This document shows, piece after piece, positions 7,060-16,212 of a stretch of DNA of 64,000 nucleotides. The DNA is from Tumidithrix helvetica. Lineage in GTDB: Bacteria; Cyanobacteriota; Cyanobacteriia; Pseudanabaenales; Pseudanabaenaceae. Below the pieces are notes generated by a model, which made no database searches, was not told the origin of the DNA, and worked only from the letters and a program-made list of their open reading frames with translations. The translations under genes were made by a program, and so were the position numbers. The stretch is from contig NZ_CBDDRA010000015.1 of the NCBI RefSeq assembly GCF_965232925.1, positions 1 through 64,000 of the forward strand. The letters are read 5' to 3'. Position 1 is the first letter of the stretch. Every line of letters begins with the position of its first letter.

Positions 7060-8703
7060 ATGATTTCGCATCTAGACTTTACACAAGCAGGTAAAATTCA
7101 ACGCACGATGGAAGTGCTCTCTGCACTCAGTTATCGTGCGGGTGAGTTAAGTGCTTACTTGGAATCAACCGCCAAGAGTGTCAGCGAGCTTGTCGGGCTA
7201 GATTGGTCGGTGGTAACACTATGCCAAGACGGTCTCGAACGCGTACTTGCCAGTTCTATCGACATTGGCGAAGCCGCGAACGCAGTTTATGAGCTGCATG
7301 GCACATTGACAGGGCAGGTTGTTGAGAGCGGACATTGTCTGGCGGTAGAGAATACTGACCTAAACAAGGAATATGGAGAACCACCGGAGGGCTATCAATC
7401 CTATCTCGGTGTGCCTTTGCGTTTACCAACAGGAAGCGTAATCGGTACAATTTGTTCCTTTCATCAACAACCCAGAAAATTCACTCTAGAAGAAATTCGT
7501 CTAGTTGAGGTTTTTGCCGAAAGAGCGGCAACGGCGATCGATAACTATAATCTTTATCAACAGCAGCAGGAACTCAATCAGAAACTGCAACAGGAAATTG
7601 AGGAACGCAAGGCAGTAGAACAAGCGCTGCGGGAGAGAGAAGAGCAACTGCGCCAGATTGCGGAAAATTTGGAACCCGTCGTGTGGATGTATTCCCATGA
7701 TGGCATCCCTCTCTATATTAGTCCGCCCTTTGAAAAGATATTTGGGATATCTAGCGAACTTTGGTATCGCGATCGCCATGCTTGGAAAAATACGATCCAT
7801 TCTGAAGACCGAGAACAGGTATACGCTGCTTTCGATCGCTTTGATACCCAAAAATTCGATCTTGAATATCGAATTATCCGACCCGATGGTCAAGTGAGGA
7901 TAATTCGCGATCGCTCGTTTCCGATTGTAGATAATTTAGGTCAAGTCTACCGAATTGCAGGGATTGCGGAGGATATTACGGAGCGCAAGCAGGAACAAGA
8001 AAAAACGCTACAGGCAATGCAACGGCTGTCAGAATTAGGTGGGTTGGCGGCAACAATCGTGCATGAAGTTCGCAATCCGCTAACAACTGTGTTGATGGGT
8101 TTGACTTATTTTCAGCGATTAGAATTATCTGATGGTGCGCGTAAACGTTTGGATTTATCTTTGGAGGAAGCAGAACGGCTGAAACGTTTATTAAATGAAA
8201 TTTTGCTGTTTGCGAAACGTGAGGTTTTGCTTTCTGAGTCCGTAGAGTTAAATGATGAAATCGCAGAGATAGTTAAGAATATCGCTAGTAGCCCGATCGT
8301 TGCCGAAAGACAGATTGAATTTTATCCACTATCCGTTCCTATCTACGTGTCTGTGGATCGCGACAAGTTTAAGCAGGTTTTGATTAATTTATTGCAAAAT
8401 GCCTGTGAAGCTGTTGCGGTAGGGGACTCTGTTTTCATGCATGTCCGTTGTGACGATATCCGCAGCGAAGTCTTGATTCAAATTTGTAATGGGGGCGATC
8501 GCATTCACCCTGAAATTCTAGCAAAACTGACGGAACCATTTTTTACGACGAAACCCTCGGGCAATGGTTTGGGTCTGGCGATTGTCAAAAAGATTGTAGA
8601 GGCTCACGGGGGGAGTTTTAAGCTAGAGCCGGGGACCACAGGCGGCGCGATCGTTGATGTGCGCTTGCCGATAAATTATGAGAGAACGCTGAGTGCAAAA
8701 TAA
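7060..8703 (+). CDS. GAF-PAS sensor histidine kinase
   Basis: A 547-residue soluble multidomain kinase. A GAF domain (about 20-160; YLGVPLRLPTG) is followed by a coiled-coil linker (165-200) and a PAS/PAC domain (about 200-312; FDLEYRIIRPDG, GIAEDITERK). Next come a HisKA domain with His335 in TIVHEVRNPLTT and an HATPase domain with N447 (LLQNACEA) and GNGLGLAIVKKI. The GAF domain lacks the conserved Cys-His of bilin-binding phytochrome GAFs as far as I can see, so a redox or small-ligand signal is more likely than light. The C-terminal kinase type (NtrB-like, HEVRNPL) differs from the HELRTPL kinase next door. No regulator gene is adjacent. Confidence 0.9.
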   Translation: MISHLDFTQAGKIQRTMEVLSALSYRAGELSAYLESTAKSVSELVGLDWSVVTLCQDGLERVLASSIDIGEAANAVYELHGTLTGQVVESGHCLAVENTDLNKEYGEPPEGYQSYLGVPLRLPTGSVIGTICSFHQQPRKFTLEEIRLVEVFAERAATAIDNYNLYQQQQELNQKLQQEIEERKAVEQALREREEQLRQIAENLEPVVWMYSHDGIPLYISPPFEKIFGISSELWYRDRHAWKNTIHSEDREQVYAAFDRFDTQKFDLEYRIIRPDGQVRIIRDRSFPIVDNLGQVYRIAGIAEDITERKQEQEKTLQAMQRLSELGGLAATIVHEVRNPLTTVLMGLTYFQRLELSDGARKRLDLSLEEAERLKRLLNEILLFAKREVLLSESVELNDEIAEIVKNIASSPIVAERQIEFYPLSVPIYVSVDRDKFKQVLINLLQNACEAVAVGDSVFMHVRCDDIRSEVLIQICNGGDRIHPEILAKLTEPFFTTKPSGNGLGLAIVKKIVEAHGGSFKLEPGTTGGAIVDVRLPINYERTLSAK

Positions 8704-8999
8704 TTATTCTTTCATGGATATATTGGGAGATTCTTAAATCAACTTCATATCCACCTTAGCGAGGCTGGCGATTATTAAGTTTAGACGATTTCTCATTTAG
8801 AATTTACCCCACCCTAGCCCTCCCCTTGTANNAGATACGAATTGACTTCCCCCTAGAACAAGATTTCTAGTTTTCGCCCTTAAAGGGGGTAAGTCCGAGT
8901 TACTGGATTAAAGTAGTTTCTTTGCTAGAAACATCCTTAACCTAAACTCACTTTAGCTAGGACTTCCAACATCAAACAACAACCCAATTGAGAGAACGA
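8704..8999. other. Intergenic repeat with an assembly gap
   Basis: The stretch contains CCCCACCCTAGCCCTCCCCTTGTA followed by two undetermined bases (8831-8832) and a matching AAAGGGGGTAAGTC arm. It is another copy of the C-rich interspersed repeat, apparently collapsed in the assembly. I see no gene in it. Confidence 0.5.
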
Positions 9000-10034
9000 A
9001 TGACTATTTCCGATCGCAGAACGAGCGCAGTACGTTTGAGTAGTGGGCAATCTCGCCTGAGTCTAAAGCACTTAATCGCTCCGAAAGACATTCATCATGA
9101 TTCAGGTATAGATGTTGTAAAAGGATTGAGGGAATCGCCTAAATCTATCCCTTCCAAATATTTTTACGATCAATTGGGTTCGGAATTATTCGAGCAGATC
9201 TGCGATCTCGACGAATACTATCCTACGCGGACTGAAGCGGCGATTTTGCAAAGCTATGCTGCTGAAATTGTGGCAATTACTGGGGAATGCGAGTTAATAG
9301 AACTAGGCAGTGGGAGTTCGACAAAAACTCGAATTTTGCTAGATGCTTATCGCGATCGCGGCGATCGTTTAAAGTACGTTCCCATCGATATTAGCAGTAG
9401 CATTCTCTCGAACAGCGCGATCGCTTTATTGTCTGATTATCCTACGTTGGCGATCGATGGCTTTGTGGGAACTTACGAATTAGGACTTCAGCATTTACCG
9501 CAACCTCACCTACCCACCAGATTGTTGTGCTTTTTGGGCAGTACGTTGGGTAATTTTAGTCCTGATGAATGCGATGTTTTCTGCGATCGCCTTGCTGGGG
9601 TGCTACAAGCAGGGGAATATTTGTTGTTGGGTGTCGATCTGCAAAAGCCAAAGTCAGTATTAGAGGCTGCATACAACGATAGTCTGGGTGTAACTGCTGC
9701 GTTTAATCTCAATCTTTTACGCCATCTCAATGACAAGTTTGAAGGTGATTTCGACCTCGATCGGTTTGAGCATGTGGCATTTTACAATCAGGAGCAGCAT
9801 CAAATTGAAATGCATCTTCGCAGTCTTGGGCAGCAGAGGGTGGACTTGCGATCGCTCGATTTATCGATTGATCTAGAGGCAGATGAGACCATGCTCACGG
9901 AGATTTCGCGCAAGTTTAATCTAAAGCATCTCGCTCGCGATTTGGAAAGCAAAGGCTTCCGTCATATTAGGTCTTGGACTGACCCAAACCATTGGTATGG
10001 CTTGGTACTTTGTCAGATATTACCCTTACGATAG
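9000..10034 (+). CDS. egtD: L-histidine N-alpha-methyltransferase (EgtD)
   Basis: A 344-residue SAM-dependent enzyme that trimethylates histidine to hercynine, the first step of ergothioneine synthesis. Family landmarks are PSKYFYDQLGSELFEQI, EYYPTRTE, the SAM loop LIELGSGSSTKTR, CFLGSTLGNFSPDE, LLLGVDLQKP, AAFNLNLLRHLN, DRFEHVAFYN and METIS-like TMLTEISRKF, where the Glu and Ser bind the histidine alpha-amino group in mycobacterial EgtD. ATG 9000 has AGAG a few bases upstream and is preferred over an in-frame TTG at 8988. The usual partner egtB is not next to it or elsewhere in the window. Confidence 0.93.
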   Translation: MTISDRRTSAVRLSSGQSRLSLKHLIAPKDIHHDSGIDVVKGLRESPKSIPSKYFYDQLGSELFEQICDLDEYYPTRTEAAILQSYAAEIVAITGECELIELGSGSSTKTRILLDAYRDRGDRLKYVPIDISSSILSNSAIALLSDYPTLAIDGFVGTYELGLQHLPQPHLPTRLLCFLGSTLGNFSPDECDVFCDRLAGVLQAGEYLLLGVDLQKPKSVLEAAYNDSLGVTAAFNLNLLRHLNDKFEGDFDLDRFEHVAFYNQEQHQIEMHLRSLGQQRVDLRSLDLSIDLEADETMLTEISRKFNLKHLARDLESKGFRHIRSWTDPNHWYGLVLCQILPLR

Positions 10035-10074
10035 AATGAGGGTGCTATAATTAAGGGATTCGATAACGCGATCA

Positions 10075-10959
10075 ATGGTCATGGTTGTAGAAATCTCCAA
10101 ACTAACTGCGACAAAAGGATATCGCCCCCAAGCGATCGATACAACCATAGAGACAGACCTCCTATGTTTCGCGCTGCTCCGACAAAAGACCGTGCAGGAA
10201 CATTTACAAATGGGAGCGCAACTAAACCGTAGTGCTCGTAAGTTCGCGATCGCAGGTTTCCGCCGCCAATTTGCCCATTTATCTTTTACTCAATTTAGCC
10301 GCAAACTAGCAGAGGCATGGCTGCCAAACTGTCCATCTACATATATTCCCCAAGGTTCGGAAATGACTTGGATTCAGGACTCGATTCAATTGGCAGGGCA
10401 GCTAGACTCCATTTTTAAACAGCTATCTATCCCTTACTATGTTACGGGTGGTGTTGCCGCGATCGCCTATGGAGAAATTCGTACTACCCAAGATTTAGAC
10501 ATTGTCATTGAGATTTCAACAGAGCAGATCGTTCGCCTATCAGACCTACTGGAACAACAAGGATTTTATGTGGCTGGGCTAGAGCAAGTGATTACAGAGC
10601 AAATGAAGACCTTACAAATCACTCATATTGAATCGATCTCTCGTGCCGATTTGATTGTTGCGGTAAGGAATGACTACGAGCAGTTGAAATTTACGCGGCG
10701 GCAATCTTATCCTCTAGAAAGTGGTATTGAAATCGATCTGGCTTCTCCTGAAGATTTAATCGTTAGTAAACTAAGCTGGCAGCAGTCTGAAAAGCAGTTA
10801 CGTGATGTTTTAGGCATTTTGAAAATTCAAGCGGATAACCTCGATTTTGCTTATATTTACCATTGGGCAAAGGTATTTGGCTTGACTGAAGTTGTCGATC
10901 GCCTTTGTGTTGAAGCTGGATTGAAAGCGATCGCGGATTCCCGTCAGGATTTGAATTAA
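10075..10959 (+). CDS. Nucleotidyltransferase-fold protein with extra N-terminal domain
   Basis: A 294-residue protein. The C-terminal two thirds (about 100-290) show the minimal nucleotidyltransferase fold: YVTGGVAAIAYGEIRTTQDLDIVIE, read as GG-(x)n-G-x-R-x-T-x-D-x-D, then an acidic ESGIEIDLASPEDLIVSKL segment. This resembles AbiEii/MNT-type or DUF6036-like nucleotidyltransferases. The first 95 residues are a basic helical region (LNRSARKFAIAGFRR) also seen, from memory, in similar cyanobacterial proteins. No toxin-antitoxin partner is adjacent, so its target is unknown. It follows egtD by 40 bases and could be co-transcribed. Confidence 0.65.
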   Translation: MVMVVEISKLTATKGYRPQAIDTTIETDLLCFALLRQKTVQEHLQMGAQLNRSARKFAIAGFRRQFAHLSFTQFSRKLAEAWLPNCPSTYIPQGSEMTWIQDSIQLAGQLDSIFKQLSIPYYVTGGVAAIAYGEIRTTQDLDIVIEISTEQIVRLSDLLEQQGFYVAGLEQVITEQMKTLQITHIESISRADLIVAVRNDYEQLKFTRRQSYPLESGIEIDLASPEDLIVSKLSWQQSEKQLRDVLGILKIQADNLDFAYIYHWAKVFGLTEVVDRLCVEAGLKAIADSRQDLN

Positions 10960-11100
10960 TCGGTTTAGAGCGATCGTTAAAGATATTTAAGTAACTTCTT
11001 AGCGAATCTTCATTTTCCAACTCAGCCAATATGGAAAGATGCTATGGAAAGACCTCACTGGTCTGAAAGCATAAACATCTGAAACGAGCGCGAGGCAAAA

Positions 11101-12408
11101 GTGTTGGTAGCAATCAAAAATCCATTACTCAGAACTGTTACAGCCGCATTTACAGCACTTTCTATTGTTACGATCGGTGGCACTATAGCGATCGCTGTCA
11201 CCAAATCAAATCACGAAACAGGCTACAAAACCGTTCTATATTCATCTCTAGCCGCTGCGATCGTGGGAGGTGCGCTAGGCTTAAGCCTCAAATATAAAGA
11301 GGTGAAAAAGTCCACTGAAACAGAACTTAATGCAGAAACGACTTGGAAAGATTGGCAGAATCTCAAAGTAGTCAGAAAAGTCAAAGAAAGCGAAGAAATT
11401 ACTTCTTTTTACCTGAAACCAGAAGATCGTGGCGAACTTCCCAATTATCAACCAGGGCAGTTTTTGACGATTAAGCTAGATATTCCAGAACAAAAAAGAC
11501 CGATCGTTCGCACCTATTCTCTCTCTGACTACAACCATGAATACTATCGCTTATCGATTAAGCGCGAAGGTGCTCCCAAGGATCGAGATCTCCCTCCGGG
11601 TGTTGCCTCTAACTTTATGCACGATCGCATTGAGGTAGGCTCGATTATTCCCGCGAAACCGCCTAGTGGTAAGTTTGTCCTAGATCCGAAAAAGTCTCTC
11701 CCTGCTGTCCTGATTAGTAATGGCGTCGGCATTACCCCCATGATTGCGATGGCTAAGGCTGTTACCCTTTTAAACCGCGATCGGCAAGTTTGGTTTCTGC
11801 ATGGCGCAAGGTCAGGCAAATTTCACGCCTTCCGCGATGAGATGTTGGCAGTTGCCCAGAAAAATCCCAATTTGCATTTGCATTATTGCTACAGTCAACC
11901 TAGCCCCGAAGATGAAGGTCACTATCAAAGTACGGGCTATACGGATGCTGCCTTGGTGGAGCAACTCGTGCAACAAGAAGCCGAATATTTTCTCTGTGGT
12001 TCTCCTGCGTTTATGAAATCTTTAAGAGAAGGATTTATGGCAAGAGGCATCCCTGAGAGCCGAGTCTTCTTTGAGTCCTTCAGCAAAGAGCGTAAAGAGA
12101 CTGTGCAAGCCGATAAGGTTATTGAGTCGGCGAAAGCAGACATAACTGGAGAATCTAAAGTCGAGTTTGCTAAGTCCGAAAAAAGTGTTACATGGAACCC
12201 TAACAGTGTTTCCCTTCTCGATTTTGCCGAAGAGAACGATCTAAACCCTGACTACAGTTGTCGCGCAGGAGTCTGCGGTACTTGCATGTGCAAATTACTG
12301 GAAGGGGAAGTAACCTATCTGGAGACCCCAACTGCAACTATAGACGAGGGTTCCGTGCTCATTTGCATCTCAAAACCCAAAACGGCAAAGATTGTTCTCG
12401 ATCTCTAA
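11101..12408 (+). CDS. Membrane-anchored FAD/NAD(P) reductase with C-terminal [2Fe-2S] ferredoxin
   Basis: A 435-residue electron-transfer fusion. Two hydrophobic helices (about 10-33 and 45-62) anchor it. An FNR-like module follows: FAD site RTYSLSD, NAD(P) site SNGVGITPM and the terminal YFLCGSP. A linker leads to a plant-type ferredoxin domain with cluster ligands C387, C392, C395 and C422. The layout is flavohemoglobin reductase-like (Hmp or VanB type) but without a globin, so NAD(P)H to FAD to 2Fe-2S to an unknown acceptor is the likely path. The start is GTG 11101 with GAGG eight bases upstream. The gene stands alone and its physiological partner is not evident. Confidence 0.88.
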   Translation: MLVAIKNPLLRTVTAAFTALSIVTIGGTIAIAVTKSNHETGYKTVLYSSLAAAIVGGALGLSLKYKEVKKSTETELNAETTWKDWQNLKVVRKVKESEEITSFYLKPEDRGELPNYQPGQFLTIKLDIPEQKRPIVRTYSLSDYNHEYYRLSIKREGAPKDRDLPPGVASNFMHDRIEVGSIIPAKPPSGKFVLDPKKSLPAVLISNGVGITPMIAMAKAVTLLNRDRQVWFLHGARSGKFHAFRDEMLAVAQKNPNLHLHYCYSQPSPEDEGHYQSTGYTDAALVEQLVQQEAEYFLCGSPAFMKSLREGFMARGIPESRVFFESFSKERKETVQADKVIESAKADITGESKVEFAKSEKSVTWNPNSVSLLDFAEENDLNPDYSCRAGVCGTCMCKLLEGEVTYLETPTATIDEGSVLICISKPKTAKIVLDL

Positions 12409-12552
12409 AAATATTGAGAATTGCCATAATCGCCCTCCCAGACAACTTTTTATTTGGGAGAAATTTAGACAGACTAGTCTCGGTCTTGTGGCTTTGGCAG
12501 AAACACGAACAATTTTCGATCGCATCTATACTTTTAGAGAATGGTGAAGACA

Positions 12553-12834
12553 TCAACTAACTTGCAACACGCTTTGCTTGCTTTGTGGGTTAATTAACAA
12601 GCGATCATACTCACCCACAGGTAGAGATTGGTTATAAACCACCTCCTCATTTCTAGAAATCTTGAGTTTCAGATTTTTGGGATGGCGACCATCTGCTTGA
12701 TAGGAAAGCTTTGCCTGCACGTTTCCCGATCGCAGCGAGATTGTTTCGGAGATCGCTTGCTGGACTCCAGACAAGCACAGAACCATCAATCCTACACTCA
12801 ACCCTAAAAGCGATCGTTTTTTTCCCATAGCCAA
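12553..12834 (-). CDS. Small secreted protein, unknown function
   Basis: A 93-residue protein with a clear signal peptide: basic MGKKR, a hydrophobic stretch, then cleavage near AISE or ETIS. The mature part of about 65 residues is beta-rich and polar (GNVQAKLSYQADG, NEEVVYNQSLPVGEYDRLL). No family is recognised. It lies tail-to-tail with the reductase-ferredoxin gene and is probably periplasmic. Confidence 0.6.
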   Translation of the reverse strand: MAMGKKRSLLGLSVGLMVLCLSGVQQAISETISLRSGNVQAKLSYQADGRHPKNLKLKISRNEEVVYNQSLPVGEYDRLLINPQSKQSVLQVS

Positions 12835-12989
12835 TCACCAAAGACACAATACTTAAATTTATAGGATACGCATGAAAAACATAATAGTGCGTGAAGAAGC
12901 GAGGCTCAAGCAGCAAATGGAGGACTTTACCCCAGCATCCCCAACTCTAGATTAAATGTGTAACGCCTATTGAAAAATTAAAAAACCGC

Positions 12990-13020
12990 ATGTTAATATA
13001 TCGATTGTTCGATATAAATC
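12990..13020 (+). promoter_or_regulatory. TetR-type operator palindrome
   Basis: TATATCGA-TTGT-TCGATATA (12997-13016) is a perfect inverted repeat of two 8-base arms, ending 24 bases before the TetR-family start codon. Size, symmetry and position are what is expected of an autoregulatory operator that would also control the co-directional exporter genes. Confidence 0.65.
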
Positions 13021-13040
13021 ATTTGGATGGCTTGGCTTAA

Positions 13041-13613
13041 ATGCCCAAAATTATCGATCGCGAGCAATATCGCAAACAGCTTTTGCATAAAAGCTTCGAT
13101 CTGCTTGCCGAGAAAAGCTATAGCGAAATTACCATGCGAGAAATTGCCAAAGGTTTGGCTGTATCTACTGGAACCCTCTATCATTATTTTCCCAGTAAAG
13201 AATCTCTGTTTTTGCAGTTGGTTGAAGAAATCACCCAGCGAGATATTTCACTCTTTTTCGCAGAAGTCCCTCCAGATCTAACCCTCAAGCAACGCATTGG
13301 AGCATTGATTGATCATGTGGAGAAATACCAAGACTATTTCTTTAAGCAAAATCTATTGTTTATGGACTTCTATCAACATCAGCGACTGAATGGAGTCCTA
13401 GATATGCAAATTTTGCAAGATGTATGGGAAAAAAACCGACAGGCGATCGCTGAATATCTAGAGATCTCTGACATGGCAATGATTGATTTCATGCTGACAT
13501 TTTTTGATGGATTATTATTCGGAAAGCTCTATGAAGGGAAATGCGCTTCATTTAGCGAACGGACCTCTTTGCTAAAGCGTTGGATGACTTGTGAATTGGC
13601 ATCGATAAATTGA
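13041..13613 (+). CDS. TetR-family transcriptional regulator
   Basis: A 190-residue repressor. The N-terminal helix-turn-helix (about 1-60) reads SYSEITMREIAKGLAVSTGTLYHYFPSKESLF, the canonical TetR pattern. The rest is an all-helical ligand-binding and dimerisation domain of usual length. It ends 10 bases before the exporter subunit gene, so regulator and transporter form one transcription unit behind the palindromic operator at 12997. Like other TetR proteins next to exporters it probably releases DNA on binding a transported or related compound. The ligand is unknown. Confidence 0.92.
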   Translation: MPKIIDREQYRKQLLHKSFDLLAEKSYSEITMREIAKGLAVSTGTLYHYFPSKESLFLQLVEEITQRDISLFFAEVPPDLTLKQRIGALIDHVEKYQDYFFKQNLLFMDFYQHQRLNGVLDMQILQDVWEKNRQAIAEYLEISDMAMIDFMLTFFDGLLFGKLYEGKCASFSERTSLLKRWMTCELASIN

Positions 13614-13623
13614 GACAACAAAG

Positions 13624-14817
13624 ATGAACTTTCAAATATTCTCAAAATATAAGTTTCTCAACCGTTGGACGATCGCCGCGATCGGATTGGGCATTTTGAT
13701 GACAGGAGGGATTGTTACTTATGTTTTGTCTCAATTTGGGCAGGTTGGCGCTAGAAACTTATCTCAGCCAGATAACACAACAGTTACGACAAAGAAAGTT
13801 ACGGCTTTAGGAAGACTCGAACCTGAAACCGAAATCGTTAAACTTGGAGTGCCAGTCATTTTAGATGGCGATCGCATCGCCGAACTGCAAGTAAAACAGG
13901 GCGACCGACTGGAAAAGGGGCAAATCATTGCCGTTTTAGATAGTCGCGATCGCCTGCAAGCGACTTTTGAGGAAGCACAGAAAAGAGTGTCGATCGCAGA
14001 GGCACGTTTAGCACAGGTGCAAGCAGGCGCAAAGTCTGGCGAGATTCAAGCGCAGTCGGCTACCATTCGGCGCATTCAAGCCGAATTACAGGGAGAGATG
14101 TCAACCCAAACTGCCGCGATCGCAAGGGTCGAAGCAGAGTTTAATAACGCTCAGACTGAGTTAAATCGATACCAGCAACTCTATCGCGAAGGTGGAATTT
14201 CCCAATCACTCCTTGATAGCAAACGTTTAACGATGGAAACCGCAGAGGCAAGACTGCGCGAGACGCGATCGTCTAGAACCAGAACCTCTGACACCTTGCG
14301 ATCGCAGATCGACGAAGCTGAAGCCAATCTTTCTCGTATTGCGGAAGTTCGTCCTGTGGACATTCAGGTTGCTCAAGCCGAAATTGACAATGCGATCGCT
14401 GCGGTTAAACGGACAAAAACCGAACTCCAACAGGCTTATATTCGCGCTCCATTTGCGGGTCAGATCCTCAAAATTTATACTCGCGTTGGCGAGAAGGTGA
14501 GTTCGCAGGGAATCGCAGATTTTGGTCAAACGGCTCAAATGGTTGCGATCGCGGAGGTATATCAAACCGATGTCAACAAAATCCAAGTTGGACAAACTGC
14601 CAAGATTTCCAGTCAGGCATTTGTGGACGAAGTCAAGGGAACTGTGGTTCAAGTGGGCTTACAGGTTCTGCGCCAAAACGTGTTTAGCAATCAACCTGGC
14701 GAGAATCTCGATCGCCGCGTGGTGGAGGTCAAAATTCGCTTAACAGCCAAAGATAGCAAACGGGTAGAAAAATTTACCAATCTCCAAGTTCAAGTTGCCA
14801 TCGATCTAGAAAAATGA
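13624..14817 (+). CDS. devB: DevB-like membrane fusion (adaptor) protein
   Basis: A 397-residue HlyD-family periplasmic adaptor. It has one N-terminal transmembrane helix (about 17-38), a biotinyl-lipoyl half (VKQGDRLEKGQIIAVLDSRD), a long alpha-hairpin coiled coil (about 115-245, with many Gln, Ala and Glu), then a returning lipoyl half and beta-barrel (RAPFAGQILKIYTRVGE). DevB adaptors link an ABC permease/ATPase (DevC, DevA) to a TolC-like outer membrane channel. In heterocyst formers the complex exports glycolipids; here the substrate is unknown. It starts 10 bases after the TetR gene and overlaps a small frame at its stop codon. Confidence 0.9.
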   Translation: MNFQIFSKYKFLNRWTIAAIGLGILMTGGIVTYVLSQFGQVGARNLSQPDNTTVTTKKVTALGRLEPETEIVKLGVPVILDGDRIAELQVKQGDRLEKGQIIAVLDSRDRLQATFEEAQKRVSIAEARLAQVQAGAKSGEIQAQSATIRRIQAELQGEMSTQTAAIARVEAEFNNAQTELNRYQQLYREGGISQSLLDSKRLTMETAEARLRETRSSRTRTSDTLRSQIDEAEANLSRIAEVRPVDIQVAQAEIDNAIAAVKRTKTELQQAYIRAPFAGQILKIYTRVGEKVSSQGIADFGQTAQMVAIAEVYQTDVNKIQVGQTAKISSQAFVDEVKGTVVQVGLQVLRQNVFSNQPGENLDRRVVEVKIRLTAKDSKRVEKFTNLQVQVAIDLEK

Positions 14818-15011
14818 TGAAAAGCTCTATATTGTTCAATTCGGAAATGCTCATGGCGATCTCTTGGGCTTGGAGCTGTGGCGAAGATATCGAATATTTC
14901 ATTGCCTACGATCCTGATGTAATTAACGTGCTATTTACAATTGCGATGTTTAAACCCATTGAAATTCTAGTTGAATACCTGTCTCAAAAAAGAGGGAAAG
15001 ATGCTGCGTAA
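14814..15011 (+). CDS. Possible small protein between devB and devC
   Basis: A 65-residue frame starts with ATG overlapping the devB stop (ATGATGA) and ends 11 bases inside devC, filling the whole 183-base gap between them. It holds two moderately hydrophobic segments (EMLMAISWAWSC, VINVLFTIAMFKPIEILVEYL) and two Cys. Stop-start overlaps at both ends are typical of a translated operon gene. There is no family match I recognise and a single 65-codon frame can occur by chance. Confidence 0.4.
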   Translation: MMKSSILFNSEMLMAISWAWSCGEDIEYFIAYDPDVINVLFTIAMFKPIEILVEYLSQKRGKDAA

Positions 15012-16167
15012 ACTCTTAAAACGAACTCCTCTAGCATGGATGCAGGTCAAAAGAGAGAAAACTCGCCTACTTGTAGCGATCGCAGGTATTACGTTTGCAA
15101 CCCTGCTCATATTTATTCAAATGGGATTTGAAGGAGCGCTCTATGACGCAGCGATTAAACCCCATCGCAATCTGCAAGCTGATATCGTTTTGATTAATCC
15201 TCAGTTTCAAACGCTGTTTTCCGTGAAAAGTTTCTCACGCGATCGCCTCTACCAAACCTTAAGCTATGAAGGTGTCGAGTCGGTAAGTCCTGTATATATT
15301 AATACTGGTCAATGGCAAAATCCCGAGACAAGGCTGAGTCGAGCCATTTTGATTTGGGGAATCGATCCAACTAAACCTGCGTTCAAGTTTGAAGAAGTCA
15401 ATCAAAATCTCAATGAACTGAAACAGCTAAATCATGTTCTCTTCGATCGCGCCAGCCGTCCTGAATACGGAGAGATCGGGACAATATTCGATCGAAAGGG
15501 CGGTCTAGAGACAGAACTCAATAACAAGGTCATCACTGTTAAGGGTTTATTTACCAATGGGGCTTCCTTTGCAGCCGATGGCAATGTAATTGCCAGCGAC
15601 TCTACTTTTTTGCAGTTATTTCCAACTCGCCAACCTGACCAGATCGAGGTGGGCTTAATCAGGCTCAAAAGTGGTGTGGATCCCGAAAAAATGCGATCGC
15701 AATTAATTAAAGGACTTCCCTCAGACATCAAAGTTCTGACCCTTGAAGGATTTGCTCAAATCGAAAAAGAATACTGGTCAAATGGAACGGGAATCGGCTT
15801 TATTTTTGGTTTAGGGGTAATCGTAGGTTTTATCGTGGGTATTGTGATCGTCTATCAAATCCTCTATGCCGATGTATCGGATCACTTGCCTGAATATGCC
15901 ACCTTAAAAGCGATGGGCTACAGCGATCGCTATTTACTCGCTGTCCTCATGCAAGAAGCTTTACTCCTTGCTGTATTGGGCTACATCCCGGGCTTCATTC
16001 TCTCGTTCGGGCTCTATCAGGTTGCCTATTTTGCTACGCTCTTGCCAATTTCGATGACCAGCGAACGGGCGATTACAGTGTTGGTTATGACAATTTTGAT
16101 GTGCAGTATTTCAGGCGTAATTTCAATGCGAAAACTTCGATCTGCCGATCCTGCAGATGTTTTCTAA
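15001..16167 (+). CDS. devC: DevC-like ABC exporter permease
   Basis: A 388-residue MacB/FtsX-type permease. One N-terminal transmembrane helix (ARLLVAIAGITFATLLIFIQMGF region) is followed by a periplasmic domain of about 220 residues. Three C-terminal helices include FIFGLGVIVGFIVGIVIVYQ and end with the MRKLRSADPADVF tail typical of DevC. ATG 15001 follows GAGGGAAAG and is preferred over a TTG at 14971. It works with DevB and DevA as an envelope exporter powered by DevA. Confidence 0.92.
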   Translation: MLRKLLKRTPLAWMQVKREKTRLLVAIAGITFATLLIFIQMGFEGALYDAAIKPHRNLQADIVLINPQFQTLFSVKSFSRDRLYQTLSYEGVESVSPVYINTGQWQNPETRLSRAILIWGIDPTKPAFKFEEVNQNLNELKQLNHVLFDRASRPEYGEIGTIFDRKGGLETELNNKVITVKGLFTNGASFAADGNVIASDSTFLQLFPTRQPDQIEVGLIRLKSGVDPEKMRSQLIKGLPSDIKVLTLEGFAQIEKEYWSNGTGIGFIFGLGVIVGFIVGIVIVYQILYADVSDHLPEYATLKAMGYSDRYLLAVLMQEALLLAVLGYIPGFILSFGLYQVAYFATLLPISMTSERAITVLVMTILMCSISGVISMRKLRSADPADVF

Positions 16168-16212
16168 CCCTTCCTTTGAACCCTGTTGAGATTTCATATC
16201 TAATTCTTATTT

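Noticed and set aside
12258..12560. 100-residue frame overlapping the ferredoxin domain
   Set aside because: It is a shadow frame of the reductase-ferredoxin gene followed by intergenic sequence.
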